NCBI GenBank assembly: GCA_028285205.1
Contig: JANQQA010000189.1
Location: forward strand, 1 to 49,673
DNA length: 49,673 nucleotides
Source: Bythopirellula sp.
GTDB taxonomy: Bacteria; Planctomycetota; Planctomycetia; Pirellulales; Lacipirellulaceae
Reading direction: 5' to 3'
This document shows, piece by piece, positions 7,524-16,613 of the stretch. Below the pieces are notes generated by a model that was not told where the DNA came from, ran no database searches, and worked only from the letters and a program-made list of their open reading frames with translations. The position numbers were made by a program, and so were the translations under genes. Position 1 is the first letter of the stretch. Every line of letters starts with the position of its first letter.

Positions 7524-8695
7524 TGCATCCGCTCGCGAGCCGCAGGTCCGACGCCGGCAGGGTGTCGAAGAGCAGTCGTGTGCCTGTCGATGGAATGCCA
7601 GGTCGACTTACAAGCTACGTGTTCACGGCGGCACCGATCAGTGTTTGCCGTTTGCTGATCATTGCGTTTCTCGCCAGCACACACCCAGCCAGTTACCTGG
7701 CGGCGCAAGACCGCGAATCTCCGCAGAACTGGGAAGACTATGCCGACTCGCGGCCCTTCCCGACGGCGCACATTCGCGTCCCCGATTCGCGTCTAACAGA
7801 CGGATCGATGGTGCGTTCGGCATTTCGTCAGGTCGTCGCGGATGCGCGGAAGGCGACCGTACGCGTGCGGACCGATGGTCGCAACACCGCGTTGGGCGGA
7901 ATCGTGGGAGCCGACGGTTGGATCCTCACCAAAGCGAGTCGCTTGCCAGGCGAGATTACCTGCCTGCTGCAAGACGATCGCGAGATTGCGGCCGAGATTG
8001 CCAGCATCGACCAGAAGTACGACCTGGCGCTGCTCAAAGTTGACGCGAAGAACCTCCCCACGCTCAAGTTCTCCAAAGGGCCGGTTCCAGAGGTCGGCGC
8101 CTGGCTCGCGACGGTGGGGATGGATCGCAAGCCGCGAGCGATCGGCGTGATGAGTGTTGAGCCGCGCTGGATCAAACAACGTGCCGGCACGCTCGGGATT
8201 CAATTCGATATCAGCACCGACGACCCGGTGATCGAACAGGTATTCCCCGGAACGGCCGCCGAGGAAGCGGGGCTCGCCGGAGGCGATGTGATCATCAGCA
8301 TCTCTGGCATGGACACGCCCACGCGCTACGCCGCCATCAGACGGGTGCAGGCCCACAGCCCGGGGCAGAAGATCACGCTCATAGTCCGTCGCGGCGACGA
8401 AACGCGCGAAATCGACGCGCGACTGAAGGGCCATTTCGTCGGACGAGACCCCACTCGCGAGGAGTTTCAGAACTCACTGGGGAGCGTGCTCAGCCAACGC
8501 CGAGCCGGCTTTCCCAATGCCTTCCAGCACGACACGGTCGTTAAGCCCAGCGACTGCGGCGGCCCAATCGTTGATCTCGACGGTGAGGTCGTCGGCTTCA
8601 ATCTCGCCCGCGCCGGCCGCACCGAAACCTACGCCATCACCGCCACCGACGTGCTCGGCATCATCGAAAAGTTGAAGGACGAGGCGACGCGATAA
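7520..8695 (+). CDS. PDZ protein with degenerate trypsin domain (probable pseudoprotease)
   Basis: 391-residue secreted or membrane-anchored relative of the upstream protease. A long N-terminal region with a hydrophobic segment at about 42-60 precedes a trypsin-like domain in which the catalytic His motif reads WILTKASRL (no His), the Asp motif is retained (YDLALLKV) and the Ser motif reads PSDCGGPIV (Ser replaced by Cys). A PDZ domain (about 210-300, AGLAGGDVIISISGM) lies between the Asp and Ser segments instead of after them. Proteolysis is unlikely by this mechanism; a scaffold or regulatory role beside its coupled, intact neighbour is inferred. Confidence 0.82.
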   Translation: MMHPLASRRSDAGRVSKSSRVPVDGMPGRLTSYVFTAAPISVCRLLIIAFLASTHPASYLAAQDRESPQNWEDYADSRPFPTAHIRVPDSRLTDGSMVRSAFRQVVADARKATVRVRTDGRNTALGGIVGADGWILTKASRLPGEITCLLQDDREIAAEIASIDQKYDLALLKVDAKNLPTLKFSKGPVPEVGAWLATVGMDRKPRAIGVMSVEPRWIKQRAGTLGIQFDISTDDPVIEQVFPGTAAEEAGLAGGDVIISISGMDTPTRYAAIRRVQAHSPGQKITLIVRRGDETREIDARLKGHFVGRDPTREEFQNSLGSVLSQRRAGFPNAFQHDTVVKPSDCGGPIVDLDGEVVGFNLARAGRTETYAITATDVLGIIEKLKDEATR

Positions 8696-8728
8696 GAAAC
8701 GCGAACCGCCCGTATCGTCATTGAATCA

Positions 8729-11143
8729 CTAGGTAGGTTCGGCGGTACTTGGCTCAGCGGCCTTTGGCAAGCCGAGGGCCGTCTCCACGGACTCTGCTCG
8801 AAAAACAAGATCGGCCAACAACCTTACATAGAGCGCGAATGCCCCATCAACAATTTGATGGCTGGCGTTGAATACACTTCCCAGGTCGTCCTGAATAGGA
8901 ACACTCGGGATCAGGTAGCGTCCCAACGTCATCTGTCGTTCGGTGTGCTTATACGGATAGGGCAATTGGGACCACGACCGGTGTAGCTGTTTGGTAATCG
9001 GATACAGTTTTTCACCGAGCCCCTGAATGGCAATAATCAGCGACTCGTCGTTGTTGTCGGACAACTGTTCGAACAACAAGCTGGCAGCTGCTTGCAGACG
9101 AGAGCAGTCGATCAGCGTATCCATCGCGTCACCCAAGGCACGTAAGCAGTCGAGGATCCGTTCGGAATCGCGCTGCCATTGTGCTGCTTGGGGGATCCGC
9201 TCGGCCACTTTCGCGACGAACATCAACTGCAGCGCATAGCCCAACCGTTTGGAAGCAAGCTGCTGGTAGTCTTCCAAGTTGCGTTTGGCGTGGATGATTC
9301 TCTTCTCCGCGACGCCAATACGATTGCGGATGCGGTTTTCGTCGCTTTGGGTCAAAGTCTTGCCTTCGTGTTTGATGCGAATATCTGCGCGAATACATTG
9401 CCTCATTTGCTCGGCAGAGATCAACTCATCTAGCTCCGTTTTCAGCGTCTCAAACGCTGGCTTCGTGGAATCAATCATCTGCAACATCTGTTGGCGAGCC
9501 GTCTTCAACTCGGCCAACGTCTGCTTGGGATCCGCTGGCGCTTTTACGAATGCAACACTCAGCTGCAATGGCTGGGCGACGCTCCATTGCCCTTGGAAGT
9601 AGCGCTCCAACGCCGCTTGCGACTGTTGATCTTGCTCGCTCTTCTCGACCATCTCCGCAACAGGCCGCAGGCTGCTGCGCTCCAGCGTGTCGCCGAACTG
9701 CTCGCGGTAGAACTCCCAAGTGGTCGCCTTCGACTGAGCTTCAAAATCACTGAGCAACACGCTCGCGGGCATCTCGATAGGGAAGATTCCGTCCGTGTTT
9801 TCGCGTGCCGCGTTGGCGATGCGGTCGCGATCTGACGGATGGGTGTCGAGCCAGCCAGTGGTGGACTCCTCGATCGACTGGTTGATTTTCTGTTGTAGCT
9901 CGGGAGGAATCTGTTTGACTTTCGACATGATCAAGCGCGGCAGATCGTCACCGAGTTGGCCTTCTCGGTAGAATTCACGCAGATCGCCGTATGCCGCCTG
10001 CGTTGCCACTCCGAGCCGCTGCAACTGATAAACCGTCTGCTTGAAAGTCGCGCTCCCGGCCAGTCGGGTTTCGTAACGATCCGCATCGAACTCCATTTGT
10101 CGCAGCAGATAACTGCCCACCAGGTTCCCAGCCATCATCAACACCCACAACACGCGGCGTGACAGCCAGACGAACAGCATGGCCAAATAGAGAATCCAGC
10201 CAATGCGAATGTCGGTTGCTGCCGCTGCGTTTTGTAGCCATTCGTCGGCGGCATCGCGTTGGTAGACCACGCGTAGCAACCAGAAACTAATTGATCGAAT
10301 GATGTATGTCAGCCGCATGCCGGCACCTTGGGCGAAGTGCCCAAACTCGTGGGCGAGCACGCCCGCGAATTGTCGGGTGTTCAGACCCGCAACCAAAGGC
10401 ATGCCGATTGTTAGCACCAAATCGCTGCCGAACATGCTCAACATGCCTTTGCGGAAGCTCGCCGACGCATTAACTTCGCAATCCAGATCAATGCGTTTGG
10501 GTTTTGCAGCACCGACGAGCTCGCAGATGCGGTCAACGAATGCGAACAACAGGGGCTCGCGCTCTCGCACCAAAGATCTCGTGCGTGTGTGCGTCGCCGC
10601 GCGGAAGAACAACGGCTTGATCATAAACACGACCAGCACAGCTCCGCAGACGATCGGCGCTACGTAGGCGAGAAAGACGAGCGCTTTTCCGCGGCCGCGT
10701 ACCTCGTTGTCGAGCATGACGGTGTTGTTGACCGCGTGGTAGTAAACGCCGTAGCCGGCCAAGGCAATCAAGCCAATATAGATGATCGGCAGCAATATCA
10801 TGACCAAGGCGACGATCAACGCACCCAACCGATAGGCAATCGTTGGACGTGTGCGTTGTATGGAACCCTCCAGGCCTGCCAAAAGCTGAGCGGATTGTTG
10901 TGCGCGATTCTGCCGTTGGGCGGGTTGGGCTTTCGTGTTCTGCTTCGCGGCTTTCGTTGCTTTCGCCGGCGGCGCTGCAGGTGCAGATTGGGTTGGCGGC
11001 GACTGCTTGCGCGCGGCGGGCGCTTGGCGGATAGGAATCTTTAGCGGCTTCTTGCAGCTTGGGCAGGTGGCCGTCTTGCCAGCGTGTTGATCTGCCACTT
11101 GAAAGCTTGATTGACACGCTGCGCATTGCACCTTGATAGCCAC
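8729..11143 (-). CDS. M48-family membrane metallopeptidase with N-terminal zinc ribbon
   Basis: Zinc peptidase of the Ste24/HtpX superfamily. The 804-residue product opens with a CxxC...CxxC zinc ribbon (CAACQSSF...CPSCKK), then an Ala/Pro/Gln-rich linker, two membrane helices (about 107-135 and 155-178), and the peptidase domain with HEFGH (about 265-269) and downstream zinc-ligand Glu in EFDADRYE. About 450 further residues, largely alpha-helical, lie after it. The GTG at 11143 is chosen because it starts directly at the zinc ribbon and has GGGGA upstream; a start at 11212 would add 23 unlikely residues. It converges with the PDZ gene. Confidence 0.85.
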   Translation of the reverse strand: MAIKVQCAACQSSFQVADQHAGKTATCPSCKKPLKIPIRQAPAARKQSPPTQSAPAAPPAKATKAAKQNTKAQPAQRQNRAQQSAQLLAGLEGSIQRTRPTIAYRLGALIVALVMILLPIIYIGLIALAGYGVYYHAVNNTVMLDNEVRGRGKALVFLAYVAPIVCGAVLVVFMIKPLFFRAATHTRTRSLVREREPLLFAFVDRICELVGAAKPKRIDLDCEVNASASFRKGMLSMFGSDLVLTIGMPLVAGLNTRQFAGVLAHEFGHFAQGAGMRLTYIIRSISFWLLRVVYQRDAADEWLQNAAAATDIRIGWILYLAMLFVWLSRRVLWVLMMAGNLVGSYLLRQMEFDADRYETRLAGSATFKQTVYQLQRLGVATQAAYGDLREFYREGQLGDDLPRLIMSKVKQIPPELQQKINQSIEESTTGWLDTHPSDRDRIANAARENTDGIFPIEMPASVLLSDFEAQSKATTWEFYREQFGDTLERSSLRPVAEMVEKSEQDQQSQAALERYFQGQWSVAQPLQLSVAFVKAPADPKQTLAELKTARQQMLQMIDSTKPAFETLKTELDELISAEQMRQCIRADIRIKHEGKTLTQSDENRIRNRIGVAEKRIIHAKRNLEDYQQLASKRLGYALQLMFVAKVAERIPQAAQWQRDSERILDCLRALGDAMDTLIDCSRLQAAASLLFEQLSDNNDESLIIAIQGLGEKLYPITKQLHRSWSQLPYPYKHTERQMTLGRYLIPSVPIQDDLGSVFNASHQIVDGAFALYVRLLADLVFRAESVETALGLPKAAEPSTAEPT

Positions 11144-11325
11144 GCAATCGTCCCCATGGGAAGAGTGTTTGCGAACTGTCCCGCGTGATCGCAAGTCACG
11201 GCGCGAGAACATCTGGGCCGATTATAGGTTGAGAGCGCAGAAGAAGATAGGTATTTATATTCAGTGTGCATAGACTAGCAAAAGAGCACTGAAGTTGAGC
11301 TGCGATCGTTCTCGGCAGGAGAAAG

Positions 11326-11417
11326 GAAACGCGAGCCGCCCGCACTGCTTCGGGTGTTGTCGTACTTGAGGCGAAGGCCTTGCTGTACCCGGGGCAGTCG
11401 CGTAGCGGCTCGGTTTC
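11326..11417. repeat. interrupted inverted repeat
   Basis: Left arm GAAACGCGAGCCGC (11326-11339) and right arm GCGGCTCGGTTTC (11405-11417) pair with one extra base, separated by 65 bases, downstream of the PEP-CTERM gene stop. A near copy of the left arm (GAAACGCGAACCGC, from 8697) lies just after the PDZ gene. Function unknown; possibly a dispersed intergenic repeat. Confidence 0.4.
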
Positions 11418-11435
11418 GGGGGTGGGGTGTCGGAA

Positions 11436-12080
11436 TTATTCAGCGCGATGACGTCGGCAAGTCAGGCAGGCCACGGCTGCTGCTGAAGCCAGCGCGATCG
11501 TCGTCGGTTCGGGGACGACGCGGAAACGGACGTCGTCGATGCCCAGTTCTTGTCCGCCGATCGCCAGGCTTGTGATCGGGCCGGCGAGCGAAACCGTACC
11601 GGGAGTGCCAACGGCCGGCGGCACGACCGACACGTTCACGCCAGCCACAATCGGGGGTGCCGAACCAAAATCGGGCAGCTCCAGCACGGTGCCGTTGATG
11701 ACGAGGTTCTCGTCGCCGCCGTAATCGACGTAGTCAAACGCCGCGCCGGTCACTGGGCCCAAGCCGCTGATATCAAAATCGAGGCGAAGGTTGTTGATCG
11801 TCGCTGGGGTGGTGGGGAAATCGGGATCGGTAAAGCCACCGATCTCCACGTTGTTGAAGCCAACAAAGCCACCGAGCGTAAAGTTATCGACATGCACGCC
11901 GATACCGTTCTCCACGAATGCCAAATCCCCTGGAGCGTTGGGTAGCGGCGGACCACCGAACTGAGTACCCGGCGCCAGCGATTCAAAATCAACGGTCGCG
12001 GTCATCGCGTGGGTGGTGGAAGCAGCAATCGCAACAGCAGCGGCGACAATAAACGTTCCTAGCAATCTCGTGTTGGTCAT
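11436..12080 (-). CDS. PEP-CTERM sorting domain protein
   Basis: Exported surface protein, 214 residues. It has a signal peptide (about 1-25, ending STTHA) and a Gly/Asp/Pro-rich beta-type body. The C-terminal signal has VVPEPTTIALASAAAVACL followed by CRRHRAE, the PEP-CTERM layout of motif, hydrophobic helix and basic tail that is recognised and processed by an exosortase. The body matches no domain I recognise. Transcribed alone, with 287 bases before the next gene. Confidence 0.85.
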   Translation of the reverse strand: MTNTRLLGTFIVAAAVAIAASTTHAMTATVDFESLAPGTQFGGPPLPNAPGDLAFVENGIGVHVDNFTLGGFVGFNNVEIGGFTDPDFPTTPATINNLRLDFDISGLGPVTGAAFDYVDYGGDENLVINGTVLELPDFGSAPPIVAGVNVSVVPPAVGTPGTVSLAGPITSLAIGGQELGIDDVRFRVVPEPTTIALASAAAVACLTCRRHRAE

Positions 12081-12367
12081 TGGTTCTCTCCCGTATCAGG
12101 TACTCACGAAGCCAGCAGACAAACGCTGACTTGCTGATCTACAGGGGAAAATCAAGAACGGGAGGAGGAGCCCGACAGGGAATTAGAGTTTTTTGTCATA
12201 GTATGCGCAATTGCCCACCGCTTCAGTTGAACGACAGAGGCCTAAGCCGCACAGGTTGATGAAGTTGACGAAACTTAACGTCGCCTACGTCTTCGATAGA
12301 ATGACGTAAGTGCAATGCCAACCCTCGGCAAATCCAACAAACTGATTGGGGACTATCCGACTGTTCA

Positions 12368-13087
12368 ATGTACTGTGAAGACCTCTCACCATATCACTAC
12401 CACGGCTGTCCAACTGGGCTTCCTGGCACACTTAGCATCGGGTGGCTTGATCGTTCTGTGCCGTTCAACACCGGTCGTGTTTCTGACCAAGTGTTAGACG
12501 CAATTCGTCGTTTCGCGAGGAATCCGGTTCGTTTGATGAGAGGTGTTCATCATTGCGAATTTTGCACAGGTCCGGCGGCAGCCACTGGAAACGGTGAGTT
12601 GTGGATGCGGTTATCGGAAGGACCAATTTTCGTTAGTCCGCAGCTATTGCCTCACTATATCGAAAAGCATGACTATCTGCCCCCATCAGAGTTCCTTGCA
12701 GCAATTAATCGCCAGATTGAGAGCGTGCCTGAAGAGGAATGCGATCGCATGATGCGAGAACATATTCAAAGACTCAACAACAGTCCATCACGCGATGACA
12801 TACTCATAGAACTCTTTGAGATTCAGGTTTACTGGCAATCTGACAGTTTTTCGGATTTGTTGGAGTTTCAGAAACACTTGGACTGGCACCAGGGTCCTGC
12901 GCCGACGTTGGCGACCAGTCCGCTTAGTCACCGTAGTGAGGGCTACCGTCTTGATGCAGTCAGTCGCAACCCTGCAGCCACATATGCCGATATCTCACGT
13001 CGATTCGAGAGCATTAGTCGCGTACCGTACATGTACCGTTACCGCCTTGTTTACTTGCAGGAATCATGGACGACCGTCAGGCCATAA
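12368..13087 (+). CDS. DUF7919-like hypothetical protein
   Basis: 239-residue cytoplasmic protein of unknown function. The N-terminal half has the pattern MYCEDLSPYHY...IGWLDRSVPFNTG, followed by RGVHHCEFC, which I associate with a DUF7919-type domain seen in small bacterial proteins; the HxCxxC could bind metal. The C-terminal half (about 110-239) is charged and unrecognised. Codon usage is less GC-rich at third positions than in neighbours, and the gene stands alone between two spacers, which is compatible with acquisition. Start ATG; no strong ribosome-binding site. Confidence 0.6.
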   Translation: MYCEDLSPYHYHGCPTGLPGTLSIGWLDRSVPFNTGRVSDQVLDAIRRFARNPVRLMRGVHHCEFCTGPAAATGNGELWMRLSEGPIFVSPQLLPHYIEKHDYLPPSEFLAAINRQIESVPEEECDRMMREHIQRLNNSPSRDDILIELFEIQVYWQSDSFSDLLEFQKHLDWHQGPAPTLATSPLSHRSEGYRLDAVSRNPAATYADISRRFESISRVPYMYRYRLVYLQESWTTVRP

Positions 13088-13434
13088 AGAATCAATGCTG
13101 AAGCTCGAGGTGAAGCGTCGTCGCGTGTTAGAACTGGCCAAGTTCCTTCTTTTTCTGACCGCTTTACAGCCCGTTGCGGACTATACCTCCCGATCATCAG
13201 TACCGATCACGACTCATCGCTTCGAGATGGTGTGGTGACGATTCTCGAGCGCGCTCCGCGTGCCATGCAAGATTTCTTGAGAATTCTTGGCCACCCAACC
13301 GTTCGGGGGGGCGGCCAAAATCCGTTGCTGAAACCGCTGGCTAGATTCGCGAAAATGAGAGTCGTGAATAGGTCCATGTATAGGGTGGTCAGAACATCCG
13401 ACCACCAGCCACGTAGTTCTGAGGAGGTCACACA
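13088..13434. other. gene-poor spacer with two hairpins
   Basis: No convincing gene. One inverted repeat pairs TTGGCC (13287-13292) with GGCCAA (13313-13318) around a G-rich loop. A second, GGTGGTC (13384-13390) with GACCACC (13400-13406), lies in the leader of the HTH gene, about 30 bases before its start. A GAGGAGG ribosome-binding site follows just upstream of the ATG at 13435. Confidence 0.45.
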
Positions 13435-14130
13435 ATGGCAACACGAGGACGGCCGCGCGCGCTCGATGACGCGAAGCGGCGGGAGATTTGTGCGCTGGTG
13501 AGCGCGGGGGCGGGCATCAAGACGGCGGCGCGGTATGCAGGGTGTTCGCGGAGTACGGTCTACAAAGAGGCAAGCGAGAACGAAGAGTTTCGCGAGCGGC
13601 TCGAACGGGCCAAATCAACGGCGTGTTTGACGCCACTGCAGGCGCTGCGGCAGGCGTATCAGGAAGATTGGCGGGCGGCGGCTTGGATGTTGGAACGCAC
13701 CGATCCCAACCGGTTCGGTCGATCGTACCGTCGCGCTGTAGGTCGGCGCGAGCTGCACGCGCTAACCCGCGATCTTATCGCGATCGTCCGCGACGAAGTG
13801 GACCATCCGGTGCATCGTGAGCGCGCGATCGCGCGGATGCGGGCGGCACTTAACTACGCGTTGCACCACGCCTGGGACACACACCGTAGCGGGAAGTCCT
13901 TGGATCGGGCGATGCAGTATTTTGAGAATCGGAATCCGGATCAAGAGGCTTGGGCAGAATTCGATTTCGAGCCTGATTTTCAAAGTCCAAAACATCTGAC
14001 CGCGGCGGCGGACAGCGATCGTTTTCGGACACCTGACGACGCCGAATTCCGAAAAGGCAGGCGACTGGACGAGTTGCTGGAGGAGATTCCCTCGAGTTTC
14101 CAAGGCTCGTCGGATGACGGTGCGGCATGA
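13435..14130 (+). CDS. helix-turn-helix protein, terminase-small-subunit-like
   Basis: 231-residue DNA-binding protein. An N-terminal segment RGRPRALDDAKRREICALV is followed by a classic HTH (IKTAARYAGCSRSTVYKEA) and then ERTDPNRFGR, an arrangement that resembles phage terminase small subunits and related planctomycete chromosomal proteins. The acidic C-terminal half is unrecognised. A GAGGAGG site precedes the ATG closely. No phage large terminase, portal or capsid gene is nearby, so packaging is not supported and a regulatory role is as likely. Confidence 0.65.
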   Translation: MATRGRPRALDDAKRREICALVSAGAGIKTAARYAGCSRSTVYKEASENEEFRERLERAKSTACLTPLQALRQAYQEDWRAAAWMLERTDPNRFGRSYRRAVGRRELHALTRDLIAIVRDEVDHPVHRERAIARMRAALNYALHHAWDTHRSGKSLDRAMQYFENRNPDQEAWAEFDFEPDFQSPKHLTAAADSDRFRTPDDAEFRKGRRLDELLEEIPSSFQGSSDDGAA

Positions 14131-14388
14131 TCGGCGGTGAATATTCGGACACGACGGCGTTTTCAACTCCCGGTCCGAAATGTCCGAAAAAGAAAATTGC
14201 ACGTGCGCATTCCGATCACGCTAGTGGTCCCCTACAGCCACGAACGTCAGGGAGTGGATCACTCGCCACCGCACGTTGCTCTGTGCCGAGCGCGCGAAGC
14301 GAAGTATAGTGAAAGGCTACCCCCAACAAAACAAGCGAATAGCAAACCAAATCCCCGATCCCCCAGACCCAAAATCCCACCCCCCCGC

Positions 14389-15546
14389 ATGTCCGACCTC
14401 GTCCGTCAAGAAATCATGACCGCTGCCGAGTTGGTCGTCGTCAAGGTTGGCACCCGCGTGCTGACCCGCCCCGACGGTACGCTCGATGACCAGCGCGTGG
14501 CGAGCATCGCGGGACAGTTGGCACGGCTCTGGAAATCGGGTCGACGCGTCGTGCTGGTGAGTAGTGGCGCCGTCGGCGCGGGTCTGGGGCGATTGCAACT
14601 CAAGCAGCGGCCCACAGCGCTGTCGCAACTGCAGGCGGCGGCTGCGATCGGGCAAAGCTTGTTGATCGAGTCGTACAACCGCGGGCTTGAGCCGCACGCG
14701 TTGCATGCGGCTCAGGTACTGCTCACGGCCGAAGACCTGCAAGACCGCAGCCGGTACCTCAACGTTCGCAATGCGCTGTTTGCGCTGTTCGAGAAAGGCG
14801 CGGTGCCGATCATCAACGAAAACGATACGGTCAGCGTAGAGGAACTCCAGCTGAGCTTCGGCGACAACGACCGTTTGGCGGCGCTGGTGACCAATCTGAT
14901 TCGTGCGCCGCTGTTGGTGTTGTTGTCCGACGTCGATGGGCTGTATGACGGCGACCCGAACGATCCAGACACCAAAGTGCTCTCGGTGGTCACCGACGTC
15001 GCGACCGCTCGGCAAGATCACGTCCGCGATGGCAACCATACCGGCGTGCAACTCAGCCGCGGCGGCATGGCGACGAAGTTGCAAGCGGCGAAGATCGCCA
15101 CCTCAGCGGGCGAGAACGTCGTGATCGCCAACGGACGGCAGGACGACGTGCTGGATCGAATCGTCGCCGGTGAAGACGTCGGCACGTTGTTCGTCGCGGA
15201 GGGTCCGTCCGTCGCGCCGCGGAAGCGGTGGATTGGTTGGAGCGCCAGCCCCAACGGCACGCTCACTCTCGATGCAGGCGCTTGCCGGGCAATCGAATCG
15301 ACGGGCCGGAGCCTGCTGGCCGTCGGTGTCGTCAAAGTCACCGGCGATTTCGCGAAGGGCGATGTGGTGGCGCTGTGCGATGAAGCGGGCCGCGAATTTG
15401 CCCGCGGCTTGATCAATTACAACGCGAGTGAAATGCGGACCATTGCCGGTCAGCCGAAGGAACTGATCGCCGAACTGTTGGGACATTGTCCCTACGACGT
15501 CGTGGTGCATCGTAACAACCTGGTGGTGCTGAATACGACCGGTTGA
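14389..15546 (+). CDS. proB: glutamate 5-kinase
   Basis: Catalyses the first step of proline synthesis, ATP-dependent phosphorylation of glutamate. The 385-residue product has the amino-acid-kinase fold with VVVKVGTRVLT (phosphate-binding Lys), LVSSGAVGAG, the glutamate-binding segment PIINENDTVS and FGDNDRLAALV, and GGMATKLQAA. It is followed by a C-terminal PUA domain (about 290-370), the full-length form. The ATG at 14389 is preferred although the frame stays open upstream to 14137, because the extra 84 residues are not conserved-looking. proA is not adjacent. Confidence 0.95.
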   Translation: MSDLVRQEIMTAAELVVVKVGTRVLTRPDGTLDDQRVASIAGQLARLWKSGRRVVLVSSGAVGAGLGRLQLKQRPTALSQLQAAAAIGQSLLIESYNRGLEPHALHAAQVLLTAEDLQDRSRYLNVRNALFALFEKGAVPIINENDTVSVEELQLSFGDNDRLAALVTNLIRAPLLVLLSDVDGLYDGDPNDPDTKVLSVVTDVATARQDHVRDGNHTGVQLSRGGMATKLQAAKIATSAGENVVIANGRQDDVLDRIVAGEDVGTLFVAEGPSVAPRKRWIGWSASPNGTLTLDAGACRAIESTGRSLLAVGVVKVTGDFAKGDVVALCDEAGREFARGLINYNASEMRTIAGQPKELIAELLGHCPYDVVVHRNNLVVLNTTG

Positions 15547-15680
15547 GTCAGGTTGTGCCGATTATCCGTGCCAGAGTCCTGATGCAGATGTCGAGGAACC
15601 TTTGAAGTGCGTGTCGAGCGTGATTACCCTGGAAACTAGCGGCTTACTTCTCCGTTTAACCGTTTCCGGGATTACTCGTC

Positions 15681-16199
15681 ATGCGTACTTGGCTGTTCTG
15701 TGCTGGTTTAATGATGGCATTGGTCGCGACTCCGCTCGCTGCTCAAGCGGACGAAACGACCGCGGAGTCGACAGCCGAAGAAGTGCAGGCTACACCGTTG
15801 CCAGCGCCGATTGTGCTGACCCCCGAGCTGATCGAAGCACATCACGCCTACCAGCTCGCACAGTTGCGGTGGCAGAAGTTTCGCTTCCACGAACTACCGC
15901 TGCAGCGGCAGTCGCTCGACCAGCAGGTGCGCGACAGCGAAGCGGCTATCCGGGTGCTCAAACGTCGGTTGCGCGACTATCGCCCGTTCCTGCAAGTAGG
16001 GCGTTACTCGCCGGCGCGCACCGCTGCCGAAAACGATCAGCTTGCGCTGCAGACGCTCGAGCAGGAGCTGAGCTTGCTCCGAACCGAGCGGATCAACTTG
16101 ATGCGGTTCAGTCGACAGAACAGTCAGCTCTATCAGCTCGACGTGCTCCGCACCGCCGCGCGCGTGTTGCAACTCAGTGCCGAAGCCAAAAGGCAATAG
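15681..16199 (+). CDS. secreted coiled-coil hypothetical protein
   Basis: 172-residue exported protein of unknown function. A clear signal peptide (MRTWLFCAGLMMALVATPLAAQA) is followed by an Ala/Thr/Glu-rich linker and a long charged alpha-helical region (about 50-170) rich in Gln, Arg and Leu with heptad spacing, consistent with a coiled coil. No catalytic motif is seen. It stands alone between proB and the convergent ppnP. Confidence 0.7.
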   Translation: MRTWLFCAGLMMALVATPLAAQADETTAESTAEEVQATPLPAPIVLTPELIEAHHAYQLAQLRWQKFRFHELPLQRQSLDQQVRDSEAAIRVLKRRLRDYRPFLQVGRYSPARTAAENDQLALQTLEQELSLLRTERINLMRFSRQNSQLYQLDVLRTAARVLQLSAEAKRQ

Positions 16200-16243
16200 C
16201 AGTCCACGCGCGAACGATCGCGTCGCGGCTGCATCGGCCCGGC

Positions 16244-16525
16244 TTACTCGTACGTGCAGAGATACGCCGACTGCTCGGCGGTCTTGAGCAGGAACTTCTC
16301 ATTCGCCGCGACGACGAACGACTCGCCAGCTGGATAGTCGCGGTAGTCGTCGCTGCCGGGCAGCTTGACCGTGAGGCAGCCGCTCACGACCGTGACGGTT
16401 TCCTTCTTCTCGGTGCTGAATTCGTACTCACCCGCGTCCATCACACCGACGGTCGCGGGGAGGGTGGCGGTTTGGAAGGCAATTGATTTCACTTTGCCGT
16501 CGAAATATTCGTTCACTTGGAGCAT
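16244..16525 (-). CDS. ppnP: pyrimidine/purine nucleoside phosphorylase PpnP
   Basis: Small cupin (formerly DUF1255/YaiE) that phosphorolyses several nucleosides. The 93-residue product matches the whole family: NEYFDGKVKSIAF at the start, ATVGVMDAGEYEF, TVVSGCLTVKLPG and PAGESFVVAANEKF. Length is typical. The ATG at 16525 is preferred over an in-frame start at 16645 because homologues begin at this point. It diverges from the FetB-like gene with 88 bases between them. Confidence 0.9.
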   Translation of the reverse strand: MLQVNEYFDGKVKSIAFQTATLPATVGVMDAGEYEFSTEKKETVTVVSGCLTVKLPGSDDYRDYPAGESFVVAANEKFLLKTAEQSAYLCTYE

Positions 16526-16613
16526 GGCTAATAATTCCCTTTGCGACTGTTCGCCAAATCGAGATAATTGGCTGCGTTGATTCCCCCGAGTAGCGTAGCT
16601 GAGAACCTTCGTC

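Noticed and set aside
13096..13238. Short plus-strand frame starting MLKLEVKRRRVLELAKFLLF
   Set aside because: No ribosome-binding site or family resemblance; it lies in a spacer just after the DUF7919-like gene and could be chance.
13435..14130. Prophage terminase
   Set aside because: Only the small-subunit-like HTH is present; no large terminase, portal, capsid or integrase gene is nearby.
14137..14388. N-terminal extension of proB by 84 residues
   Set aside because: The extension is Arg/Pro-rich and unlike glutamate kinases; the ATG at 14389 gives the normal protein.
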